DNA from: Dermanyssus gallinae
Taxonomy: Eukaryota > Arthropoda > Arachnida > Mesostigmata > Dermanyssidae
Direction: 5' to 3'
Assembly: GCA_003439945.1 (NCBI GenBank)
Contig: QVRM01002238.1
Location: 557,001 to 621,000 of the forward strand
DNA length: 64,000 bases
Under the pieces are notes generated by a model. The model had not been told where the DNA came from, searched no databases, and saw nothing but the letters and a program-made list of their open reading frames with translations. Every line of letters begins with the position of its first letter. Positions within the stretch are counted from its first letter, which is position 1. This document shows, piece by piece, positions 22,621 to 33,589 of the stretch. The translations under genes were made by a program, and so were the position numbers.

Positions 22621-23224
22621 GAGGAACAATGAAAAGGAAAACGCAAGGATGAGAAGAAGAGGAGAATAAAAGGGAAATGAATGAAAGCCGGAGGGGTACG
22701 AGAGAGGAATAAAGAAAGTGTGCTATAGAAGAAGAAGGCGCGTCCACGGCAGCTGACAGCCAGCCCGCCCAACATCGAACCACGGGTCCACTCGCAGCCA
22801 CCGCAGACTAGCTAGCTTTGGTCGCACGGATCTCCGGGCAGGCGACTGCGCGCTGCTGACCGACTGCGGACCTCGGCAGACTCCAACTGCCTAACAAGAA
22901 CGGGATTCAAACGGGAATGCATGTAGCATCTTCTTACCGACCTTATGAGTTCTTCGAAAGAAGCAGAATTTTCTCACGAACACGGCGGTGTGTTTAGCTT
23001 CTGACTAGGAAACCTGGTTGTCTCGCAACAGCACATTCTATGCTCCTATGTCGGACAAAAACACCAATGTCACAAATTGTAGTAATTTAACTCTCAATCC
23101 GAAACAGGGCCTCTCAGAGACCATGTTCCATTGGAAAAAATATTTGCCTTAAGGAGCTCTACAATTCCATATATCGTTGATCAAATATTCCTGTAACACC
23201 CTGTATAGTGTGGGTAGAATATTC
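22621..23224. other. transition from GC-rich to AT-rich DNA, no gene seen
   Basis: A purine-rich stretch (22620-22735) gives way after about 22.9 kb to ordinary AT-richer sequence. Confidence 0.4.
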
Positions 23225-23930
23225 TCTAGTAGAGTTGGACGTCGAGGTCGAGGCGCTGTCTCAAGAAAATCGCATTTGTTGCATAGTCGTTCTTGTCTCG
23301 GGTTGTCAGGTTCGGCTCACCGACTCTGTAGAGAAGTCTGCGAGTGAGGTTGCCTGGGCCGCCCAAGATCTCGAACGCTAGTGGTTAAAACTCATGTGGG
23401 CAATCTATTGAGGCGCATTTTGCGAGCTTCCTCGTCTCGGCTAGGTTACCGGCTAGGCCTGCCGGGATTGCCCCGCCACCGACCATTGCTTACCATCCCT
23501 TCCGGGCGCTTACGATCGTCGGCGGAAGGGCCCTGGGGCTTTAGAATTCAGGGGAATTAACACTTGACCAAAGCGCTCGGCCGATGGTGTCGTTAATACC
23601 AACATGCCTGGCCCGCCGTCCCGCACTCATAATGCACAATAACCCGTGATGGGCTACTTTGTCAACGGGGTGGCCACATTTATACTGATGGTGGTAGACA
23701 AGGTCTCAGGCGAGCCAAAGACCTACCCCGATTGGGGTTGTTTCGTCGTCCAGGAGGGTGCCCAGTAGGGCACTTGGAGGTGCAAGCAACCAGGCTCTAG
23801 AGCCCTTAGCAGCAACAGTTCGGAGGCGAGCCTTTGTGGAGTCGACGATAGCGGCCGCAAGTATGCCGAGGTACGCTTCGTCGTATAGGAATGTGTTCCA
23901 GGCATGTTGGTTCAAAGGGTTATCCGGAGC
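23225..23930 (-). pseudogene. RLE-type retroelement, third copy (endonuclease region)
   Basis: The minus strand from 23915 reads ARLRTVAAKGSRAWLLAPPS, ALLGTLLDDETT and GVGLWLA. In other frames it continues with YKCGHPVDKVAHHGL (zinc-binding-like motif) and GAIPAGLAGNLAETRKLAK, then LAFEILGGPG and LRQRLDLDVQ. The order matches the 15.2-16.3 kb copy. Stops and frameshifts are frequent. The 5' end of the fragment lies next to an AT tract beginning at 23939. Confidence 0.72.
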
Positions 23931-23935
23931 GCTCC

Positions 23936-23938
<3 letters not shown>

Positions 23939-23978
<40 letters not shown>
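23939..23978. repeat. AT microsatellite
   Basis: About 20 AT units next to the end of the third RLE retroelement copy. Confidence 0.9.
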
Positions 23979-23985
<7 letters not shown>

Positions 23986-24289
23986 CATAAACGTGTATCT
24001 CCAATGTGCTTTTGTTCCCTTCAAAATAAAGCTCCTGCTCGCTGCAACACACTTGTGCCACCTTCTTTTTTACTCTTTGAAACATTTTTACAAACGTCTC
24101 TGGGAATCGAGTTGAGTTGCTAATCTATATTCTTAAAACGTTGTCTCTTAATATGTTGTTTATCCTTCAGAAAAGAAAAATTCGCTTTCCAGGCAGGCGT
24201 TAATTGGCAAGACCTTTACAACTGATCCTATAAACAAGCTATCTCCAATTCCTCCCCTAATGGAATAAATCCCTTCAAAACTCTGCGAT

Positions 24290-24520
24290 TATGGTGTACG
24301 ATATCACAATTTTTATGTTATTGACGTCAAACGTTTTATCTGTTATTGACGTCGAAAGCCTTCCCGAAAGGGGGTTATCGTCGGTCTCTTCACGTTCGTC
24401 GTAAAATCGACGGTACCAAGTAAGCACCACAAAGGAACCAAACTCAAACAAAAAAAACCGCCACTGATTAGCGCGACATTTGGTCTGCGTGTAGCTAACG
24501 AATAGCGCTTCAAAGGAAAA
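24290..24520 (-). pseudogene. mariner transposase N-terminal remnant
   Basis: The minus strand encodes VVLTWYRRFYDEREETDDNP followed by LSGRLSTSITDKTFDVNNI. This is the helix-turn-helix and linker region of mariner transposases (usual pattern: W-x-R-F-x-[DE]-G-R, then D-D-x-R-S-G-R-P-S-T-S). The catalytic domain is absent. A 12-bp direct repeat GTTATTGACGTC occurs at about 24319 and 24341 within it. Confidence 0.62.
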
Positions 24521-26149
24521 CAAACCTGAAGACCTTGGTGGTTTCGGTTTGCCGGAAAAATACACATTTCACACATGTTTCGTTATAAGCTTAGGACCGA
24601 CTGACCCACAATCAAATACTGTTCACATAGAACCCACCCCCAACGTCAGTGCTTACGGTTTTTCAATTGAGTACTTGTTACTACTACCAAGATCTGCACA
24701 TGTGACAGCTCCAAATTACTTTACAGAAAAATCCTTCGACGCTATCACGTCACCTTCGTACTCTCTGAGTCTACCGATGTTGCACATCAGAGGTTGAGTT
24801 AGAGTGCTAAAGTGGATCAATTGCGTTTATTTGGCGGGGTAAGGTTTTCTTTCTAAAGAGGGTGTTTGAGCTTTCGAATACGTGCAGAATAGGCGTGTCC
24901 ACGTGCTGCAGGGTGGCCTATTGCTGACAGAGGGTCTGCAAAAACGATGGAAGCTAATGAAAACGTGCGCCTCTTTGACGTTTATATGCGGAACTGGCAA
25001 ACCAAAATTAGTGAAATAGACATAGGGATTTATGGGACAATCCCAACAATCACTGGGTGGAGGGCTAGCGGGGTGAAAGATCGCATGTGAAGATAACCCA
25101 ATGCACTACCAACATATTATATTCAATAGTTGAATTAGGTGCATTTCACTGTATCAGCACAACGATGCACAACACATCGCGCTGCGTTCTATGCCCTGTT
25201 TGCACAGTAACATGGTCATGTGCATTTGCTATAGAATTCCGTATAACCCGTATGGCGGATGTATGTTCGGGCCCTGCGTGAATTGACGGTCACGGCAGAC
25301 ATAATTTGGCATTCGCCGATTCTAATGCTCAGATGACTTAGAGGAGCGCCACTTTCTCCACCTGCACATTTGCACACGTAGCTTAGTGGTAGTTACCTTC
25401 AACCACATGATTAATCGTGAGAGTACAGTTAGTAACACGACAACGACAGAACAACTACACACAATATAAACGTGTTCTTGACGTTGTTTAAGTTTGCACA
25501 GAATTGTGCGCAGCATGTGCGACTAAAAGGTGAAGCCAATTGAAGCATGGAAATTGCCGGATGTGTGCACTATACGCGCGGTTCATTTCCCTAAGATAAA
25601 CCACTCAACACATATTGATTTCGCTGTTGATTTGAGTGGACTCGCTGGTGAACGGGATGAGTTGATGATGATTCTATGAGGCTATGCACCGAGATCACAC
25701 GACAATTACTGAAGTCACGTATTCTACGTCAGCATGATGTAGCTACGGTGTAAACATGCACGCAATCATTACAGGACAGTGTGACGATAACGTATCGAAT
25801 TCCCGCAAGGAACTTTGTCATTCATCAGCGCTATATTCGCCGTTCTCTTGTGGGTCACAGACGTCATGTGCACAGCCACCACCATACAGAACTAGTGTCT
25901 ACCGGTCGCATGAGTCAGCTAAGCAGAGTGTCGTGTTCACCGCTGATTCATTTGATGCTCGTCGTAACCTTCACAGCCATACTAATTACAAGTTACGTGG
26001 ACAGAAAAACGCCTCGTTTCGATATGCGCTACGAAAGGAACCAGTCGTTTAAGTCGTATCTTTTTAGTTGTTGTAAAGGTTCGTATTTTTTTTAGTTGTT
26101 GTAAGGTTAACGCCAGTGTACGTTTTTTTTCAGGTCATAGTCGAGTTTT
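24521..26149. other. no gene seen
   Basis: AT-rich unique DNA. Near 26060-26105, TTTTTAGTTGTTGTAA occurs twice, 35 bp apart. No exon or transposon motif was recognised. Confidence 0.4.
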
Positions 26150-26276
26150 AGTCCACTCCGGCCATCACCTTGTCTAAATTGGGAACCATGAAAACCAATT
26201 TAAGAGAGGCCAGTCTGGGTCTTGAACCCAGGCCTCCCGAATGCAAGGCAAAGGCTTTGCCACTAAGCCATCTAAA
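26150..26276 (-). mobile_element. second tRNA-related SINE or tRNA pseudogene
   Basis: The minus strand reads AGATGGCTTAGTGGCAAAGCC (A box and D arm), an anticodon-like CTTGCAT region, and a perfect T arm CTGGG-TTCAAGA-CCCAG with B box GGGTTCAAGACCC (26217-26229). The acceptor strands do not pair, so it is not a working tRNA gene. A downstream body (TCTCTTAAATTGGTTTTCATGG and on) suggests a SINE different from the four-copy family. It may derive from tRNA-Ala(UGC), but that is only a resemblance. Confidence 0.6.
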
Positions 26277-26362
26277 TTATTTACTTGCAATAAGCTCTAA
26301 ATCTATTTAACTTCGCTTGACTTCGTAATCGCAGTTTTCATTTATCTACACATATATACGAC

Positions 26363-26510
<148 letters not shown>

Positions 26511-28239
26511 GCAAGCTAATAAGTTTAATAGGTAGTTCTATATAGCAGTGTTACAAACTAATAAAGAGCAGAGCAACGTTTGCAATGTGGAGGCAACGTA
26601 ATGCGAGGTAATCGCCCGCCGGTAGACATTAAACACTCACCCTTTAAGCGTTCGTATCGATGTCGCCTTCTCAACCTTCCTTTTGCCTTTTCGGCTTTTC
26701 TTCTTTCAACGTGTTGTTTCGCCCGATGACGCAGCAGCGGCGGTAGCAGCAGTAGCAACAGTAAACTAAATGGCAACAGTCAACAATAAACGCCAACAAA
26801 CAGCAAAAATTAAACGTAGTGCGGCAAGTTTTGGTTATTACTTACGCGGTTTCTACTGCGGCGGAACTTATTACTACTACTGCCATAACCACAGTAAATA
26901 TTCGGCGGTAATGGCGGAAGAAGCGGGTCAGAAGAGCCCCGGGCTCTCTTTGCCAAAAGACAAAAGACGACGTGACTACCAGCCTTTCCGAGTCCCCCCC
27001 AAACAAAAAAACTGAAATGGAATAATTTAACGATCATCACGGTCACCAGCTAACTGCTGTTGCGGTAACCAGATAAGGTGTTGGCATCTTAAGGCAACTT
27101 AGGCAAAAACAGACAGTCCGTCAGATCGATACGGACACGCATGTAGTGTGTAGTAGAAGACAAGTACAACAGAGGTTCAAAGCAAGAGATCGGCAAAAAT
27201 CTATATCCCTGATTGGTCTGTAGAGATAGGTGGTGGTGCCCGGGTACCGTGTTCTTAGTGCTGAGACCGAGGAATGTGTTGGGAGAGTTAGGACCGACCA
27301 CGTTGGGACAATTGGGAGGAAAACGACGACGACGACTATGGTTAGATAGCAGCTCACTTTATTTGTCAATGTCTACCCCAGCCAGCCAGAAGAGAATCGG
27401 GTAGAGAGAATAGATGATGGCTGGACAGGCGACTGACGAATTCTAGCTACGTGGATCAGATACGAGAGAATACGATAGGTCATTCTCCTATGCACTTATT
27501 AAGCTAGCGTCGAGATGAGAGCTCACTTATAGGTCGGCAAGTGTAGGCTACCCGGGTAGCAAAAAAAGACACGCACGCATTTGTGTAGTGCTGTTCGCCA
27601 GTTTAGCAGTCGGACTTAGTTGAACAGACGCACAGACGGACAGGAAAAACAGGACACAGACGAACATACAACAAATAGATAGGTAAACGTTAACGTTAGC
27701 TGTGCGTATAGACATTGGTACAAAGTTGATTGATCGAGCTAGTTTGAGAACTTACTTTGAGGGCCAAGTACATGACGAACAATAATCGAGAGCGCGGCAG
27801 AGAGAGATAGAGGGGGGCGAGGAAAGAAGAGATAGGATATAGAGGGAGAGAAGAGATATTTAGATAACTACATTGCTTTATTGATGAGTGTAGATCGATA
27901 ACTTGCTGATCGGTAACACCACTAGTGGTAGAAAAAGTACAACAAGCAACTGTTGGATAGCTAGATTAGTAGAATCAGTAGAACAGAACGCTCAACAAAC
28001 GAGTAGCAGAGGCGCTAGTAGTGGCGATGATCTGGTGATCTGGGACGATGATACCTAACCTTGTTGATCATGATCTTGACGGTCAAACCAGCAACGAAGG
28101 TCAGCGACTTAAAACAAGGACCGCCGAAAGTTTCTGCTTGTGAAACGAAACCCCAAGTGCGGACCAACCCATCGGGAGCACACAATGTTGCCCGCCAGAG
28201 GTGTATCGACAACAAACCCCTCACGTCGGCGGTGGTGGT
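26511..28239. other. no gene confirmed
   Basis: Unique DNA with short purine-rich patches (27793-27860). No domain was seen in its short open frames. Confidence 0.35.
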
Positions 28240-28283
28240 GGAGGTGATGGTACTGGGTGGTGGAGGTGATGGTACTGGGTGGT
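28240..28283. repeat. 22-bp tandem duplication
   Basis: GGAGGTGATGGTACTGGGTG plus GT is repeated exactly twice (28240-28261, 28262-28283). Confidence 0.85.
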
Positions 28284-28339
28284 TGAGGTGGGACCACCGC
28301 CATCGTCAGGTACAAACAACACACGGTTCGAAGAAGAAC

Positions 28340-28450
28340 ATTACGAACAACAAACACAATAGTATGAGCAACAAAAACAACAATACGAACAATAAACACA
28401 ACAATACGAACAATAAACACAACAGTATGAGCAACAAAAACAACAATGCG
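28340..28450. repeat. CAA-based minisatellite
   Basis: Tandem, slightly varied units such as AACAATACGAACAATAAACA and CAGTATGAGCAACAAAAACA. Confidence 0.7.
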
Positions 28451-28510
28451 AACCAATGCAACAGCAACAATAACACTACTTCCTAGTGTCTCATACACAC
28501 ACACATACCC

Positions 28511-29767
28511 TCATACACGTTGAGACAGCAGTTGGGCCGTTAGCCGCGCCACGCCGAGCTGACGAGTAACAGGCGACACCAATGTGGACGCGGACGCGAC
28601 GGTCGTGATGGTGGCGGCGACAACGACTATGAGGATTACGATGACTATGGAAAGTCGGCTTTTGTCGATGTCGTTGAGGAAAAAAAGAAGCTCCACCACC
28701 GAGGAGCGTTGTCGTCGTGCAGCATACACCAACGACAAGAGACGACGACACGCGTCGACACACGTCCGACGTCTGCGTATGGACGATGACGACGACGACG
28801 ACGACGACGACACATGGATGATGATGATGATGATGATGATGATAATGATGATGATGATGCAAGCGCAGAGAAAGAAATTGAGGCGACCCTTACGATTAAC
28901 AGGCACGCAGTTGTTGTTGTCATCATCATCATCATCCTCCTCATCACCATCATCATCATCATTTTGTTCTTCTTCTCCGTGGTCGTGAGTCGTCAGGTCG
29001 GGTCGGAAAGAGGTCGACCGAACCTTATTGTCGTCGTCGTCGTTGTTGTTGCTGCTGCTGCTGACGCCATCGTCGTCATGGCGGCTGGTCGGTTTCGGCG
29101 TTCGGTCGTGGCGGTGGTGCAAGAACGCGCACTGCCGCCTACCTTTCGTTTTGTCGTGTAGAGTAAACAGGAGAACGACGGCGCCGGTAGGCCGACAAGC
29201 GGATAGGCGGGCGATCTGCGCCGCGATCTCGTCGCACGTGCACGACGCACGCAAAGCGACGGGCAATTCGTACTCGTTGTTGTAGCTGTTGTTGCTCTTG
29301 TTATTGTTGTTGTTGTTGCTGTTGTTGCTCTTGTTGTTGTTGCGGCTGTTGTTGCTGCTGCTGCCGTTGTCTTTGGTCTTACTGTTGTGGTTGTCGTTGT
29401 TGTTGTCAGGCTGCTTGTCGCTGCTGCTATCGTTGTTATAGTCGTCGACGTCGTCGTCGTTGTTGTTGTTCCGCCACTTTTGCTCGTTAATTTCGTCATC
29501 GTTAATGTTGCTATTGTTGTTGTCGTTGTTGCTATTGTTGTTGTCGTTGTTGCTGCCGCTACTGCTGCTGCTGATGTCACCATGGCAACCGCCGCTGTTA
29601 CCGCGGCGTCCGCCATGATCGTGCGTAGTCGTGTCAACCGACGACCGAGCGATCACTAACGCTGTCGGCGGCAACACCACCATCGCCATCATCATCATCA
29701 GCAAGAACAACAACAGCAGCATCCGCAGCAGCAACAGCAACGTTACCATTCGATTTCTTCTCTCCAA
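28511..29767 (-). other. trinucleotide island with a 418-codon open frame, probably non-coding
   Basis: This island holds CGA/GAT (28781-28860), ATC (28921-28965), GTC/GTT (29029-29060) and GTT/GCT (29272-29570) runs. The minus strand has the longest open frame of the window, rich in Asn, Ser and Asp, with long N, D, I and S homopolymers. A hydrophobic start (LLLLLRMLLLLFLLMMMM) mimics a signal sequence, but comes from the repeats. A less repetitive core (29060-29280, containing SCTCDEIAAQIARLSACRPT) has no recognised family. Stop-poor triplets keep other frames open too, so I do not call a gene. It could be a 5' UTR or promoter. Confidence 0.4.
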
Positions 29768-29889
29768 CTTTGCCCGCCCCCGCCGACGCTTACTCCCCCA
29801 CTCGCTTGATCGTCAGACTTGCAACAAGCGACAGCAACAACAATGACAACAACAGCAGCGTGGGCCACACCAGACCCTAGTGGTAATTG

Positions 29890-29955
29890 TAATAGTTAGC
29901 AGTGTATAATAGTAGAAGTAGTAGTAGTAGTAGTAGTTAAGGAAGTAGAAGTAGT
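29890..29955. repeat. GTA-rich tract
   Basis: GTA triplets occur around 29911-29936, with related AGTAGAAGTAG before and after. Confidence 0.65.
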
Positions 29956-30661
29956 TAGTAACGGCAGATTGGCAGTAGGAGCAGAAAGCGGTAGCTACTT
30001 GAGACGAATCGACCATCATTCATGATTGGATGACGACAACGACGTTCGTATTGTTGTTATCGTTGTGCTTCGTGGCGGCCGCTGGAACCGCTAAACTAAC
30101 GACGGGCTCGCCCATGAAGATGCCGCCGGCCATTCAAGCGGCCGGCCCGCGCCGAATTTGTCTCGGCGTTAGACTGAAATGAAATGTAGGAGGACTCAAT
30201 CGTGCATCGTTTTATTAACGAGTGTTGATTAATTAATGCGTATGCATTGCATACAGTGGGAATCTGTAACAGATAATGATCAAATAGATAATGCGTACAA
30301 CAAGGCAATCCAGTTTTGGTATGCGGCGAACTGTGCGCCAAAACAACAACGACGACGAAAACAAATGTTTTTTTTTTATACAGGAGGGGGAAATGCTTTT
30401 AGGCACGCTGTGCAGGACTAGACGGCCGGCTGGTAGCTCGATGACTACCAAAGCCTTTGTATTACCTGCTAAAACCCTCATACCTCCTGTCATCCCCCGT
30501 AACCGGGTCCTATAGGTAAAAAAAAAGAAAAATGTTATCAAAGTAAAACCTCTGACGTGCTACCGTGGAGACACAGGCAACGGACCTGGACTCTTGAGGG
30601 TCACCTTCAGGCATGTTCGGGTGTCGGCGGCGAGGAATGACCACAAAGCTGCATGTCAGGT

Positions 30662-30837
30662 TCTGTCGAGCCCGGTGGCGTGGTGCATTTGCTTGCGCCT
30701 TGCGACCGGAGGAGACACATATGTGCGCGGGTACGAGCCCCACCGTTGCACATTTGTATTTATGGGGGTCCGTCTATGAAGCAGTGCGAAAAGCAGTCCC
30801 CTGGACGTTAAATCTTGGCTGAAGGTCAGCCCGAAAA
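30662..30837 (+). mobile_element. tRNA-derived SINE, copy D (full length)
   Basis: This is nearly collinear with copy A from TGTCGAGCCCGGTGGCGTGG to the tail. The B box is slightly decayed (GGTACGAGCCC). The terminal stem-loop GGCTGA-AGG-TCAGCC lies at 30817-30831, followed by CCGAAAA. GTCAGGT at 30655-30661 and 30838-30844 is a candidate 7-bp target-site duplication. Confidence 0.82.
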
Positions 30838-30840
30838 GTC

Positions 30841-33589
30841 AGGTCCTCGACGAGACGCATTCTCGCTGCCGTATTATCAAACTGGTCCCCATAGTAGTTC
30901 GGACTAGTCAAAAGGTTCTTTAAAGGTTAAAAAAGCGTAACGCTTGCCGAACAACGCGAGGTCGCGCACAGATAGGTCGTCAGAAACCCCCGGAGATAAA
31001 ACACACACAGCTGTGGAAGCCTATAAAGCTCGGCAGAGGGGTCACATTGTTGTGGACGAGTCGGTAGTGTCTCATGAGAAGTATATTTACTCTGTTCTGT
31101 TTGTAAGCACCCATGCTCTATAAATTGAACGATATGAGAACGCTCACTGAGAGAATTGTAGTTGTGTTCCTTTATGGATGCTGGCACATCGATTACCGGC
31201 CTAACATAAGTACAGAGGAATGGGAGACCGGTTTGGGACTCATCACAGCCACCATTAAAGTTTCCTTAAACGGAAAAAAGCACTTTACATTGAGAATAGC
31301 CGACGTTCTGCACTATGTCGAGCTAGCTTTCAAAAAAGTATGCTTTTGACAATAACACATACTTCGCTGGAACATGTGATGCTATCACCAGTTGACATGT
31401 GCGGTGGAAAATTATGATTATTATTTATCATGCATCACTTTTCGGTATTGTTACAATTCAATTACATAAATCGTGTCCATAAAGCCTCGAAAACGGCGTT
31501 CGTTGTCGTTGTATTCTTAAACATATATAGAATATGCTGTATGTGCACATCCAGAAAGTATAACTGACTCAGCACCCAAATGACCGACATCTCTTGATAA
31601 TATTTGTAAATGAAGCCTCAAAATGTACAGCGACACTCATCGCAAGGGTTACGGAACCCAATACGGCGGCACAGTTTGTGGCTTAGTGCTTGACGGTGAC
31701 CGAGTACTTGATGTCGTCTAAAGGCTCCTGGGACGCGGTCATAATCGAACACTTTACACCAAATCCATGCTTTGTTGCTTGTGTCTCGAGGTAGAAGTCA
31801 TCGGCGATGACTTCTACCTCGAAGTAACGGATGGAAGCCAGCGCGCCATAATTCAATACTTAATAATATCTTGCAGATTTTTGCAGCGCTTCGTCAAGAA
31901 GGTCCCGAACGAGGTCGGGTCCGAAGACCTTCTTATTATCAATATTTGAATCGCACTTTATAAAAAGAATGGAGCATCTCCGTATGATATCTAGACTAAT
32001 TTAATCCATCTCTCTCGGGATAACGGGTGCTCGTATTCGGTCGATACTTCGCACGATACCGTTATACCTCCTGTGTGCACTACCTGCTGTTGCAAATGCG
32101 TCGATGAAATGGTAACTGGACAACTAGTTAACGCAAAATTCTTTCTAAGGGCACAGTGAGGCTCAAGTCAAGCCCTTATAGCCTTGCTTTTTTCCTTATA
32201 GTAATTTTCACTTCCCTTACCGAACGAGATTTTCTTGGAGTCTATCCGCTGTCGGTACAAACGATAGTGTCTACAGTAAAGTCGGTCAGCTCCAGGTGTT
32301 CTCGGGACAAGATTATGGCTAGAATAACATCTTAGAATGATAAGTCAAACCATTCCAGTGAGCGACTTCCCCTCGGTGTACACCTATATGTCGACGAACG
32401 CACCGCTCACGTCAACATATCGGAGACATGCGTGACTTGTTACGTCGGCGCATTTACCGACTCTCTGGGACCACGGCGTGCTAATGTTCTTATCCTCGTC
32501 TTTTACGTCATCCGTCAATTATGGCCATCACACGAATAATAAGGTCGTACCGCAATAATGAAAACGATTGTTTCCTTAGCTGCCCTTAGGATCAATGTGT
32601 TTGCATGAGACCTACTTAGTGGACTCTTAGAGTGCTAGTATAAGTCGGGTTAAATAAATACATTCAATAATCCCATGTCCGTCGAAAGGCAGCTTCCTCG
32701 ATAGGAATTTATGTAATTTACCAACAGGGCCAACATGGATCGCTTGTTTCTCAAGTTCCTTTTGGAGAGGCGTAGCACTTCTTTTCTCGAAACGCATCGC
32801 ACATCAAGAGAGCCAGATATGTATGCCCAAGAGAACGAACCTTAGCGGTAAAAATTATACAAGATCTTCTAAACGACACAACCCGAACTAGATGTTAGGG
32901 CAAGAAAAGGAGTGGACAGACAGGACACTGAGAGCTTTTAGGCATTATTTGGTAACAACATCGCGCACTGCGGTCTCTAAGTATTGCCACTTGGTGTGGT
33001 ACACAAGTTACTTCTATTTAAATGTTACACCAGAGGGGATAAATATCAACTGGCAAACTGTAGATTAGGCAGAAGAAGAAAGGAATAGGCAGAGGCGTTT
33101 TTTAGTGGTAGCTATGTCTAGCCTTTGTAAAGGAGTCTTTAATTCTGTAGTTTGAGAAAGGTTTGCAATGGCGTGAGATTAAATACGAAATACGTGGACC
33201 GAATGTAGTATTTCTTTAATCCCAGTTGGATAATTTGATAAGATTGTATTTAGCAGAGCCACATACGGCAAGACAGTCAGGATTGGTCATGTTCACACCG
33301 GATAGAAAACTAGATGTGAACGGCTGCAATATTCTCGTTTATAAACGTCTACGGTGAGCGATTAAGGGTGTCTAAATACTAAGCCACATTCAACGAGATA
33401 AACAAAAAGGCTTTAAAACGACAGTTATAATTGGCATGGTTAAATTTAACCGACGAGGTCTATACGCGACTCTGCGCAGGGTGTACATGAATGTTAGTAA
33501 TAGTAATCATATTATTAATACAAATTATACCCTTGTGATGTATATACTTATTTATAAAACATTTGTTTTATGTTAGCACCTTGGAGCGA
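30841..33589. other. AT-rich unique sequence, no gene seen
   Basis: Only short open frames occur. The one notable structure is a perfect foldback at 31786-31822. No transposon motif was recognised. Confidence 0.4.
31786..31822. repeat. near-perfect palindrome, 18-bp arms, 1-nt spacer
   Basis: TCGAGGTAGAAGTCATCG (31786-31803), G, then CGATGACTTCTACCTCGA (31805-31822). All 18 pairs match. Confidence 0.92.

Noticed and set aside
28340..28450. CRISPR-like array
   Set aside because: The units are contiguous CAA-based minisatellite copies without unique spacers, in a eukaryotic genome.
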